NCBI RefSeq assembly: GCF_019633745.1
Contig: NZ_CP037968.1
Span: forward strand, 826,318-890,317
Direction of reading: 5' to 3'
From: Methanofollis formosanus
GTDB taxonomy: Archaea; Halobacteriota; Methanomicrobia; Methanomicrobiales; Methanofollaceae
Length of the DNA: 64,000 bases
The notes under the pieces are model-generated. The model saw nothing but the letters and a program-made list of their open reading frames with translations. It had not been told where the DNA came from and searched no databases. Both the position numbers and the translations under genes were made by a program. Positions 56,467 through 64,000 of this stretch are shown here, one piece after another; position 1 is the first letter of the stretch; every line of letters starts with the position of its first letter.

Positions 56467-57069
56467 TCAGGACACGGGTATTTCAATATAATCAGTCCCG
56501 CATATCTTTACACCGTTTTTTTCATCTGAGCCGACTGCGACCATAATATCCAATGTCCCGGTTTGACCTATTGCATCTTTATCAGGCAACAGATCAATTA
56601 CAACAGTCCCTGTACCTCTCCCTGCGGTTAAATTACCGCGATCTCTTCCGACTTCTACCCTCGCACTCCATTCAGATTCCGGTTCTGCAGCAGTCCATGT
56701 CGTTACATGGTCCGCAGGTATGGCCGGGGCATCGTTTTCCGGATAACTGCTCATAATAGCGGAAACATACCACCCGGCAGGGATATAGAAGGCAACGCCG
56801 CCCCAATCATCGGGGTCTACCTCAATCCGGGCAAAAATTCGGATATTTTCTGGAATTTCTCCGGTCCCCCCGACAAATATCGTTCCTCTTGCTGATGTAT
56901 TCAGGTCTGTGGAATCGGAATGAACACTGAAACCCGTAGTCCGGGTTATGTCTTTGTTGACCGTTATAATTTCAGAGGTATCGTCTTCTTTGATGGTGGC
57001 TGAAATCAGTACGGCAGCCATAATTACAATCAATAGGGCAAGTAAAATATATCGAGATTTTATGATCAT
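56467..57069 (-). CDS. Secreted or membrane-anchored hypothetical protein, AT-rich
   Basis: A 200-residue protein with an N-terminal hydrophobic segment YILLALLIVIMAAVLISATI (about 7-26) and an extracellular beta-rich remainder with WGGVAFYIPAGWYVS (near 93-107) and a terminal ICGTDYIEIPV. It matches no family I can name. Base composition and codon choice are much more AT-rich than neighbouring genes (many ATA, AAT and TTT codons), and the flanks to about 57180 are AT-rich as well, suggesting later acquisition. It stands alone. Confidence 0.6.
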   Translation of the reverse strand: MIIKSRYILLALLIVIMAAVLISATIKEDDTSEIITVNKDITRTTGFSVHSDSTDLNTSARGTIFVGGTGEIPENIRIFARIEVDPDDWGGVAFYIPAGWYVSAIMSSYPENDAPAIPADHVTTWTAAEPESEWSARVEVGRDRGNLTAGRGTGTVVIDLLPDKDAIGQTGTLDIMVAVGSDEKNGVKICGTDYIEIPVS

Positions 57070-57325
57070 ACAGGCCTCCGTGCGGTCATTTTATCAACGC
57101 CGGACAATTTGTTGTATCATTCAATTTGCGTAAGTCATCATAAATATTATGAAAAAAATAACTTCCAATGGAATTAATTCTCTGACTCCCAGGGGTAAAA
57201 ATCTCTCATCACAATTCTTCGGGGTGTGGAAGGATCTTTGTTCCTTCTCCTCGCGACAGGGCGGAGGGGAGGGGCAGCACCGGATTCACACTCAAGAAGA
57301 GATTTCAAGAGAGCCCCTTCCCATG

Positions 57326-59656
57326 TCATACGCGAGTTTCCGGCACGCCCACATCTTCTCCCGACAACCCGACAGAAGAAGACCATCCTCCCTCCGCCTT
57401 CCTGAAGGTGATCCCGACGGCGGCACCCTCCCTAGGTCTCCCGGGCACCCGGTCTCCGATCGAGACCCCACCCCCATAGCAGGCGGCCAGATCCCTGACA
57501 ATACACAGCCCGTGCCCGCGCACCTTTGAAGAAAGATCCTCACATATCTTCTCGGGAATCCCCGGCCCGTCGTCCTCGACCATGACCTCCACCCGGTCAC
57601 CGTCCTCCCTGACACCGACCAGGATGGACACCCCCTTCCCGCTGTACCTCACACTGTTGTCAAAGAGATTCCAGAATATCTCCCCGATCAGGTCGTCGGC
57701 AAGCACCACCGCGCCACTCTCTGCATACGCGATCTCGATCCCGGGAAAATGCGAGATCTCGTTTTTGATCGCGGCATCAAGGGAGACCTCCTGGAGCGCG
57801 GCGGTGCCGTTCCGGATCTCGCCGATCTTTCGGAGGGTCTTGAGATTACGGATCACCTCCTGGCCCTTCCTGATGGCGCGGGTCATTTTCTCTGCAACTA
57901 TCCTCGCCTCTCCGTCCACCATCTCATCGATGAGATCGGCATATCCAAGAGCGGCAGAGACGGCATTCGCTAGGTCGTGAGCGACGATGTCGAAGTGAAG
58001 AGCGGCGATACGCTCCGCCGCTTCACCCTCCCTGTTCCGGCGCATCTGAACATAAAGTGCACCGATCAGGTCTGCAGAGAGGTCAAGGGCCACATGCCCC
58101 TCATATACAGAGAGGTCAGGCACCCGCACCGAGAGACAGAGGAGACCCAGGGCCTCTTCCCCATCGGTGAGAGGGAGATGAACAACAGGATCTCCCCTTC
58201 CATCCCGTGTTTCTTCGGCGAAGGGCGCAACAGGGGATCCCTCATACCCCTGGAGTCCCGGGACGATCTCATCAAAAGGACCACAGTCTTCCTGCCTGAC
58301 GACACTGAGCGTGCCGTGCTCATCATACCGTACGATACACCCCCCGCCGATCTCAGGAAGATCCTGCACCGCTTCAAGGGCGGCCTTCAGGAATGCGTCG
58401 GCAGAACCGGCCGTCACCGAAGCCGCGACAATTCCCGAGACCGCTTCCGCAAGAGGTGAACCTATCGTCCCACACTCCCCGCTCCCCTCCCCACCGGGCA
58501 GAGGGTCGTGCAGTTCGGCAAAGACGCCCCTCGTCTCTCCCTCTCCGTCCCGATAGACGGTACCGTAGAAGAGAACCGACCGTATGCCGCCGTCGACCCC
58601 CCTGACCACGAGGGGGTGTTCTCTGACCGTGCCATCGGCGATGACCTTCCAGTACGCCTCCTCCGCACCGACGGGGTCGGTGAAGAGCGCACAGAACTCG
58701 GTACCGATCAGGGTGTCCCGCGTCCTGCCGGTCAACGCCTCGGTCGCTGCATTAACGTCGCTGATCCGCCGGTCAGGACCGATGGTCACCAGGGGATCGA
58801 TATGCGCCTCGATGAGGGTGCGTCTGTACTCCCCGGCCGAGATCACCTCTTTTTCAGCCTGTTTCTGTGCCGTGATATCGCGGACCGACTCGATGGCACC
58901 GGCGACGTTCCCGTCCTCACCGTACAGGAGGGTCGCCTTGGCCCAGAGCACCACCTGCTCCCCGTTCAAAGACGCCTCAGCGGTCTCTGCAATGATCAGG
59001 CCCGGTTCCCGTTGAACAAGGGTATAGGAGGAAGGCACCTCTTCATCAGGATGAAGGAGAGCGTCAACAAGGGACGGCCTGGATACATCGTAAAAGGGAC
59101 GTGCATAGGCGTGAGCGCCGGTGCCGATGATCTCGCCCGCCGCCACGCCGGTCATCGCCTCCATCGCCCGATTCCAGGCGATGACCTTTCCTGAACAGTC
59201 GATGGCAAAGGTCGCATCAGGGAGGTGGTGGAAGATCTCGGTGATCCGGCGCTCTGACTCGCGGACCTCCTGTTCAAACCGGTGCTTTTCCACGGCCCGC
59301 CTGACCGCGTTTCTCAGTTCTGCAAACTGTGACTTTGCCTCGCCCCCTTTCTGGATATAGAAGTCGGCCCCCTGGTTGAGTGCCTCGATCACCACCTCCT
59401 CTCTCCCCCGCCCGGTAAAGATGATGAAAGGGATTGGAATGCCGGCACTTCTCAGTTCGAAGAGAAAGTCGATCCCGTTCATGCCCGGCATCTCATAGTC
59501 TGAGATGACGGCATCGAACTCCGCGGTCTCGATCAATCCGAGCGCCTCTTCTGCAGATGTGCAGGAGGTGATCTGCATCTCGCCGGTACGTTCGAGAAAG
59601 AGTTGCGTCAGTTCAAGGATGAGCGATTCGTCGTCGACGTGGAGGATCCGCATCAT
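57326..59656 (-). CDS. Hybrid sensor histidine kinase (REC-PAS-PAS-GAF-HATPase)
   Basis: A 776-residue cytoplasmic signalling protein. An N-terminal receiver domain (about 1-120) has acidic residues HVDDES and phospho-acceptor Asp53 in ISDYEMPGM. Two PAS domains follow (about 138-260 and 270-390), then a GAF-like region (about 400-540). The kinase part has an H-box-like FDIVAHDLANAVSAALG (near 560), N box FWNLFDNSVRYS (near 660), and G boxes EDDGPGIP and GHGLCIVRDL. No membrane segment is seen. The ATG at 59656 has GGGGAGAG before it. It lies downstream of the ion-channel gene on the same strand with about 150 bp between. Confidence 0.85.
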   Translation of the reverse strand: MMRILHVDDESLILELTQLFLERTGEMQITSCTSAEEALGLIETAEFDAVISDYEMPGMNGIDFLFELRSAGIPIPFIIFTGRGREEVVIEALNQGADFYIQKGGEAKSQFAELRNAVRRAVEKHRFEQEVRESERRITEIFHHLPDATFAIDCSGKVIAWNRAMEAMTGVAAGEIIGTGAHAYARPFYDVSRPSLVDALLHPDEEVPSSYTLVQREPGLIIAETAEASLNGEQVVLWAKATLLYGEDGNVAGAIESVRDITAQKQAEKEVISAGEYRRTLIEAHIDPLVTIGPDRRISDVNAATEALTGRTRDTLIGTEFCALFTDPVGAEEAYWKVIADGTVREHPLVVRGVDGGIRSVLFYGTVYRDGEGETRGVFAELHDPLPGGEGSGECGTIGSPLAEAVSGIVAASVTAGSADAFLKAALEAVQDLPEIGGGCIVRYDEHGTLSVVRQEDCGPFDEIVPGLQGYEGSPVAPFAEETRDGRGDPVVHLPLTDGEEALGLLCLSVRVPDLSVYEGHVALDLSADLIGALYVQMRRNREGEAAERIAALHFDIVAHDLANAVSAALGYADLIDEMVDGEARIVAEKMTRAIRKGQEVIRNLKTLRKIGEIRNGTAALQEVSLDAAIKNEISHFPGIEIAYAESGAVVLADDLIGEIFWNLFDNSVRYSGKGVSILVGVREDGDRVEVMVEDDGPGIPEKICEDLSSKVRGHGLCIVRDLAACYGGGVSIGDRVPGRPREGAAVGITFRKAEGGWSSSVGLSGEDVGVPETRV

Positions 59657-59805
59657 GGTCAACTCTCCCCGATAAAATGTGACTTACGACCGATTCGAGG
59701 ATTTATGAGATCCTTGTTTGCTGAATGCATACTTTTCATCTCTATTTTGGTGGAGATAGGGGGTGCCCGAAGATCATTCAGAAGAGATCTCAAAACCGAA
59801 AGTGC

Positions 59806-61635
59806 TCACGAAAAAACAGTGGTAATCAGCACGATCGAGACGATGTACGCGACCGGGTAGCACCAGACCAGTACGCGATCGAGGCGTTCGGCCACCTCTT
59901 TCTGCTCTTTGGTCGCGAGCCACTTAAGGTACAGGTTGTAGACCACCGTGAGTCCGCTGACCACGAAGGTGGTGATCAGGACGGCGTCAAGGAAGGTGAG
60001 GTAGCCGAGACGCGGCAGGTCGCCGGCGATGGTGAAGTTGAAGGCGATGAAGAGGAGGAGGTTGGCGCTCGCCACGTCGGCGCGTTTGCTGTAGTCCTTG
60101 AGGAGGAAGGTGACCCACCCGAGCATCACCAGGATGAAGATGGGGACGAAGATCCTGAGGATATAATATTCGAGGTGCCGTTGCGCATCAAAGCCAAAGG
60201 AGAACCTGGAATGGATCCGGTCCTGTTCGACGGTGTCGACCTCGGTCCAGTAGTTGGTGATGTACCACTCCTCTTCGCCGAGTTGCGTGCCGACGACGGT
60301 CTTGCCTTCCCAGTCGGCATACTGGAAGAACTCTTCGGGGTACAGGGCCTGGATCCTGATGTAGAAGGTCTGAGTGTCGAAGGGGTAGTCCTTGAAGTAA
60401 AAGTCAGGGGCCTGGAAGGTCGTCCAGAAGCGTTCGAAGTAGGTCGTTGTCCCGTCCGGTGTGATGGTGATGAGCCGGTTCTGGGTCCACCGGTTCCCCT
60501 GCTGGTTGAAGAGGGTAAACTCGGGCCATCTCGTCCCTTCGGCCTCGACGAAGTCGTCGATCTCCCGGTAGATCTTGAAAGCAGAGCCTTCCTCCTGTGG
60601 GTCGAAGGCGAGTTCGGGATCGGTCCACCGCATCCTGATGTTTGCGACGGCGGCGTAGTTCTCGGCCTTCTGGTCCACGCCGGTGATCTGGTCCAGTTCC
60701 ACCGCGGCCCTGACGGTGATCGGGTCCCTGATCACCTGCCGTCCGCCGGGAACAGCGGTGCCGTCCAGGACGCCGGGATCGTTGACGCCGACGAGAAGCC
60801 TGAACTCCCCTTCGCCCTCGCCGGCCTCCACATGGAGGACCAGGCCCTCGGTCTCGTCGGTGGGAACCTGGTATGAGAGTGCTGCCCTGGTCCCGTGGTC
60901 CAGGAAGTTGGCCGCCATCAGGGGTTTCCCATCGACGCTCTCGAGGATGAGGACCGGTTTCAGGTCCCCCGAAATCGTCTCCACGACGGCATGGATGGTG
61001 TCTTCGGCCTCGAGGTCCTTGAGCGGGAAGAAGGTCCAGTTCCTGTTCGCGGTGAGAGTGCCGGTCCGCTCCTCGACACCTTTTCCTGCCGGCGGCATCG
61101 TCGGGTCGGGAACGGCGACGACCGCACCGGGTGTCGGTTCCGCCGTGCCGTTGAGCACACCCGGAGCGTCGATCCCGACGAGGAGCCCGTATTCACCGAA
61201 GGTTCTGGTCAACGGGGAGGAGGTGATGATAAGCGGATAATCCCCGGCCTCCGGAACCTCCCACGAGAATGCGGCGGCATGCCCTTCTGCGCTGTCGTCG
61301 TCCCAGGCGAGGAAGAACTGATCGGCGACCCCGGTGATCTCCGCGACCGGTTCGCCGCCGCCCCTGACCCTGCTCTCGACCGTGGTCCAGAATTCCTCGC
61401 CGAGGGTGGTGCGGTTAGTCTCGGGCGGCGCGATGGCGACGAAGGGGTCGAGGTTCCCTGAAGTCCGGTTCACCCGCACTGTGACGGTCTCGCCGGGTTG
61501 CAGGTCGGGGAGCAGATAGATCACACCGCCCTCTTCGAGCACCCTGCCTTCGAGTGCCTGGACCTCTCCTGCAGAGGCCATGGCCGGCAGGAGCAGCACC
61601 AGACACACGGCCACGAGCAATGCCCGACGATCCAT
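59806..61635 (-). CDS. Pentameric ligand-gated ion channel with two N-terminal beta domains
   Basis: A 609-residue Cys-loop-receptor homologue. After a signal peptide (1-22) come two similar beta domains (about 25-165 and 185-295), both ending in the same pattern, LLVGIDAPGVLNGTA (151-165) and LLVGVNDPGVLDGTA (280-294), like PPC-type domains. The ligand-binding domain (about 305-490) has MRWTDPELAFDP (335-346) and the Pro-loop DYPFDTQTF (416-424); the paired cysteines of animal receptors are absent, as in other prokaryotic members. Four membrane helices follow: about 491-513, 519-540, 545-570 and 588-608. The ATG at 61635 follows GGGGAGAG. Confidence 0.9.
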   Translation of the reverse strand: MDRRALLVAVCLVLLLPAMASAGEVQALEGRVLEEGGVIYLLPDLQPGETVTVRVNRTSGNLDPFVAIAPPETNRTTLGEEFWTTVESRVRGGGEPVAEITGVADQFFLAWDDDSAEGHAAAFSWEVPEAGDYPLIITSSPLTRTFGEYGLLVGIDAPGVLNGTAEPTPGAVVAVPDPTMPPAGKGVEERTGTLTANRNWTFFPLKDLEAEDTIHAVVETISGDLKPVLILESVDGKPLMAANFLDHGTRAALSYQVPTDETEGLVLHVEAGEGEGEFRLLVGVNDPGVLDGTAVPGGRQVIRDPITVRAAVELDQITGVDQKAENYAAVANIRMRWTDPELAFDPQEEGSAFKIYREIDDFVEAEGTRWPEFTLFNQQGNRWTQNRLITITPDGTTTYFERFWTTFQAPDFYFKDYPFDTQTFYIRIQALYPEEFFQYADWEGKTVVGTQLGEEEWYITNYWTEVDTVEQDRIHSRFSFGFDAQRHLEYYILRIFVPIFILVMLGWVTFLLKDYSKRADVASANLLLFIAFNFTIAGDLPRLGYLTFLDAVLITTFVVSGLTVVYNLYLKWLATKEQKEVAERLDRVLVWCYPVAYIVSIVLITTVFS

Positions 61636-61808
61636 CGAAAAACTCTCCCCCCCATTGCTGTCGGCAGCACCGGCGCGGCGACCCCCAGGTTCCGCCGGAG
61701 CGCCTCTGCCCTGTACTGCAGAGGACGACATATAAGTCTTTCCCGTCCGTCTGGCATGGGGGCCAAAGTATCATCGTCTCTGCGGCACACTCCTTTCTGG
61801 TACCCTTT

Positions 61809-62420
61809 ATGCGCCTCAGAGAATCTCTTGCGGGGTCGGTGCCCGCCCCGTACCTCGACCTCCTCACCGACCGCTATAATGTCATCGGAGATGTCGCCGT
61901 CCTCTCGCTTCATCTCCTGCTCCGGGCATATGAAAAAGAGAGCGCCCTGACGGTCGTCCGGAACAGAAAAAACATCCGGACGGTCCTGAACCGGGTCTCG
62001 AAACTGGAAGGGGACCACCGCGTCGCCCACTACGAGGCGGTCGCCGGGGAAGAGACGGTCACCTGCCACCGGGAGTACGGCTTCTCGTACCGCCTGGACG
62101 TGGCCACAGTCTTCTTCAACCCTTCGCTCGGCACCGAGCGGCAGCGGGTCGCCGGGATGGTCAAACCCGGCGAGCGGGTGCTCGTCCCCTTTGCCGGCGT
62201 GGGGCCGTTCGTCGTGCCGGCGGCGACACGAGGGGCGCAGGTCGTGCCCCTGGTGCGGGCCGACGGAATCGTTCATTTCTATACCTTCAAGAAGCCCAAA
62301 GAGATCGCCGGGCTTTCCGGGAGTTTCCGGGAGATGAGGCTTGAGATCCGGTCATACCGGCGGTGCGGGAACGTGGCGCAGGGCGTTTCCAGATGGGTCT
62401 TCGATCTGGTCCGGAGATGA
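61809..62420 (+). CDS. Shortened Trm5/Taw2-like protein, middle of methyltransferase domain missing
   Basis: A 203-residue relative of Trm5 (tRNA m1G37 methyltransferase). The N-terminal YNVIGDVAVL (near 23), the HREYGFSYRLDVATVFFNPSLGTER (in pieces, near 98-122) and SAM motif I VLVPFAGVGPFVVPAA (near 133-148) are clear. Immediately after GAQVVPL the sequence passes to DGIVHFYTF, normally about 90 residues further on, and then ends as the family does (GNVAQGVSRWVFDLVRR). The segment with the acidic SAM-ribose residue and the NLPH-type catalytic motif is absent. Either an inactive paralogue or an in-frame deletion of the gene. Confidence 0.75.
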   Translation: MRLRESLAGSVPAPYLDLLTDRYNVIGDVAVLSLHLLLRAYEKESALTVVRNRKNIRTVLNRVSKLEGDHRVAHYEAVAGEETVTCHREYGFSYRLDVATVFFNPSLGTERQRVAGMVKPGERVLVPFAGVGPFVVPAATRGAQVVPLVRADGIVHFYTFKKPKEIAGLSGSFREMRLEIRSYRRCGNVAQGVSRWVFDLVRR

Positions 62421-62517
62421 GCGCGGCACGACCTGGAGGAACGATCACCTCTCAGGGTGACACCAACCTTTTTTAAACCCATGATGGAAAGAGACCGCGG
62501 TAGCGGGGGGGTATGAG

Positions 62518-62817
62518 ATGAAGGCAAAACAGACCGTGAAGGTGAAACGTCTCGGCGTGGTCTCGGTCGGACTTTTTTTTGCCGTGCTGATGGCACTCTA
62601 TGCACTGATCGTCGGGATCGTGGTGTTTCTCTTCGGCGACGTCGGGCAGGGGGCAGGGATGCTCCAGACCGTGGGGACCGGGATCATCGGGATCCTCACC
62701 AGCGTGATCGTCTTTGCGATCGGCGGATTCTTCGGCGGGGCGATCGCCGCGTTCGTCTACAACCTGGTCTTCGCCGCCACCGGGGGGATCGAGGTCGACC
62801 TCGAGATGGTAGACTGA
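62518..62817 (+). CDS. Small membrane protein (DUF3566-like)
   Basis: A 99-residue protein with a basic N-terminus (KAKQTVKVKRLG) and two long hydrophobic segments (about 14-40 and 51-88, the latter rich in glycine: GFFGGAIAAFVYNLVFAATGG). The pattern resembles transmembrane DUF3566 proteins. A strong G-rich ribosome-binding site precedes the ATG. No operon partner. Function unknown. Confidence 0.65.
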   Translation: MKAKQTVKVKRLGVVSVGLFFAVLMALYALIVGIVVFLFGDVGQGAGMLQTVGTGIIGILTSVIVFAIGGFFGGAIAAFVYNLVFAATGGIEVDLEMVD

Positions 62818-62847
62818 AGAACGATCATCTTCTCTGATTTTTTTGGT

Positions 62848-62905
62848 GGTGGAGAATCTACCATGAGTCGGGAGCATGCCTGGTTCTTCAGGGGTCAAAA
62901 ATAAT
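62848..62905 (+). repeat. Fragment of B-type left module (weak)
   Basis: GGTGGAGAATCTACCATGAG and GGTTCTTCAGGGGTCAAAAATAAT (in pieces) recall the left end of B elements but are considerably diverged. No core follows. The call is weak. Confidence 0.3.
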
Positions 62906-62928
62906 TCTCCCGAAGGAGGATCTAACAT

Positions 62929-63120
62929 ATGAACAATAAAACCAATTCGCTCCCGATTACCCTCTCCCTCCTCGGCATCGCATGCGTCCTGCACTTCATC
63001 GGGAGCGAGTACTATTTCTTCGGTTCGGCACCCACCGGCTTCAGCATCGGGACGCTTGGTCTGATCATCGCCACGATGGGGGTGCTGCTCAGCGGGTATC
63101 TGGCGTTGAACGAAGAGTGA
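62929..63120 (+). CDS. Small two-helix membrane protein
   Basis: A 63-residue protein with two hydrophobic helices (about residues 8-24 and 40-59) joined by an aromatic loop SEYYFFGSAPTGF. GAAGGAGG lies about 10 bases before the ATG, which supports expression. No family recognised. Confidence 0.65.
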   Translation: MNNKTNSLPITLSLLGIACVLHFIGSEYYFFGSAPTGFSIGTLGLIIATMGVLLSGYLALNEE

Positions 63121-63275
63121 ACCATATGCTCCGGGATTCAGGAAGATCATTTTTTGGACGGAGATGAGCGACCAGATGATCAGGATCGGCCCGGTCGGCA
63201 TCACCTCATCTCACCGCCACCCCTCCCATCGCACCACATACTGATATACCAGGACAACTCCAGAGCCCCGCCTGG

Positions 63276-63926
63276 GTGAGAGGATTGAGACGATCAACAG
63301 CATCTCTGATGGTATGGTGCCTGGCGGGGCTGACGATATGTGGTGTCTCCGCCATGTCCCCGCCAGCATGGGTTGGGCCGGGAACGACCGTAACCTACGA
63401 GGCCGCATTGACGCCGTACTACGCGATCGATTCCGACGATCCCCTGGAGAGATGGGTGCACTATGAAGGGACCGGGGTGTACGCCTTCTGGATCGACCGG
63501 GTGCTCGAACGTGACGAGACCGGATATGCAGGAGACTCGACGGTGATCAGCGCCTTCGACGGCAGCACGCTGGTGGAGGGCGAGTGGTCGTATCAGCCGG
63601 GAGATCCGGGTATGGGCCTCTTCTGGGTCGATCTCGACGGCATCGCCTTCAGTGAGGAGAACCTCGTCGCGGAAGGGCCGATGGAGGCCGCCGGGGAGGT
63701 ATGGGATGCCCGGGCCTATTATTATGCGTCGATCGGGAACACCTTCGACGTACGGCTCATCGTGGATAAAGAGAGCGGGCTTCTCCTCAGCAAGACGGAA
63801 GGGCTGACCGGTGCGGATGGCAGGATGCAACGGGCGATCTATATCCTGCAGTCGATCGAAAACCCGCAGCCAGGGATGGGTCGGCCCGAGAACACCACCT
63901 CGTGTCAGGAGAGAAAAGGTCTGTAG
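63276..63926 (+). CDS. Hypothetical secreted protein
   Basis: A 216-residue protein with an N-terminal signal peptide (RRSTASLMVWCLAGLTICGVSA, in pieces, about 5-26) and an acidic, aromatic beta-rich extracellular part (WVHYEGTGVYAFWIDRVLER near 61-80). No family is recognised. The GTG at 63276 starts the frame; a TTG three codons later would also keep the signal peptide. A TATA-like CTGATATACC lies about 30 bases upstream. Expression and function unknown. Confidence 0.6.
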   Translation: MRGLRRSTASLMVWCLAGLTICGVSAMSPPAWVGPGTTVTYEAALTPYYAIDSDDPLERWVHYEGTGVYAFWIDRVLERDETGYAGDSTVISAFDGSTLVEGEWSYQPGDPGMGLFWVDLDGIAFSEENLVAEGPMEAAGEVWDARAYYYASIGNTFDVRLIVDKESGLLLSKTEGLTGADGRMQRAIYILQSIENPQPGMGRPENTTSCQERKGL

Positions 63927-64000
63927 AATCAGGCGTTATCGCCGGACTTACACGTACGCGATTTGAACATTCATGGTGGTCTCAGGGGGGCATGGATCCG
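63921..64000 (+). repeat. Fragment of B-type left module at window edge
   Basis: GTCTGTAGAATCAGGCGTTATC at 63920-63941 (in part) resembles the B left end GGCTTTGTAGAATCAGGCATG. The following TACACGTACGCGATTTGAAC is diverged from GCATACGGGATGAAAA. The window ends before a core could appear. Confidence 0.45.

Overview
The window comes from a methanogenic archaeon. It holds a complete methyl-coenzyme M reductase operon (mcrB-mcrD-mcrG-mcrA) together with archaeal-type genes: Pth2, Hef helicase-nuclease, fused formaldehyde-activating enzyme/hexulose-phosphate synthase, geranylgeranyl reductase, archaeal PyrH, UPF0147, UPF0148, and a tRNA-Trp with an intron. GC-rich coding sequence, bacterial-type DNA gyrase and the mcr sequences fit Methanomicrobiales, perhaps near Methanofollis or Methanoculleus. 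The genus is inference.

Layout. 1-610: repeats. 0.7-6.3 kb: truD-pth2 (minus), geranylgeranyl reductase, then a four-gene ECF-type nickel/cobalt importer behind a palindromic promoter. 6.9-11.8 kb: a small unknown gene and gyrB-gyrA. 11.9-13.5 kb: ten tandem ~158-bp repeats. 13.6-20.4 kb: YjbQ-like protein, UPF0147/UPF0148 divergent pair, hef-glyS, a helix-turn-helix protein and a UPF0173 hydrolase. 20.5-26 kb: two repeat arrays around iscS-iscU, then fae-hps. 26.5-35.6 kb: pilin-like protein, tRNA-Trp, acyl-CoA synthetase, a nucleoside phosphorylase/deaminase pair, an HprK-like P-loop protein, MoaE-like protein, nicotinate phosphoribosyltransferase and tRNA-Ala. 36-43.6 kb: repeats, paired PH-domain membrane proteins, a second identical tRNA-Ala, a secreted protein, DUF47-PiT phosphate transport, nth-tRNA-Pro and another repeat array. 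43.7-54.6 kb: pyrH, then mcrBDGA flanked on both sides by a radical SAM enzyme and an iron-sulfur/flavin redox gene. 54.8-64 kb: MFS exporter, an AT-rich secreted protein, a sensor kinase, a pentameric ligand-gated ion channel with two extra extracellular domains, a shortened Trm5-like protein and small membrane or secreted proteins.

The most unusual feature is the non-coding DNA. About 36 copies of a 154-160 bp unit lie in six arrays, three in each orientation. Each unit has a hairpin core (GCCGTCCCC ... GGGGACGGC) with a central palindrome that varies in a compensated way (TCTCGCGAGA or TTTCGCGAAA). A second, dispersed family resembles MITEs: it has terminal inverted repeats (GGCTYTGTAGAA) and carries the same core, usually with a GC-rich hairpin inserted beside the palindrome. 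Other points of interest are the ligand-gated channel, a box C/D guide RNA readable inside the tRNA-Trp intron (predicted targets positions 34 and 39), a 6-N16-6 inverted repeat over the metal-transporter promoter, and a Trm5-like gene lacking the middle of its methyltransferase domain.
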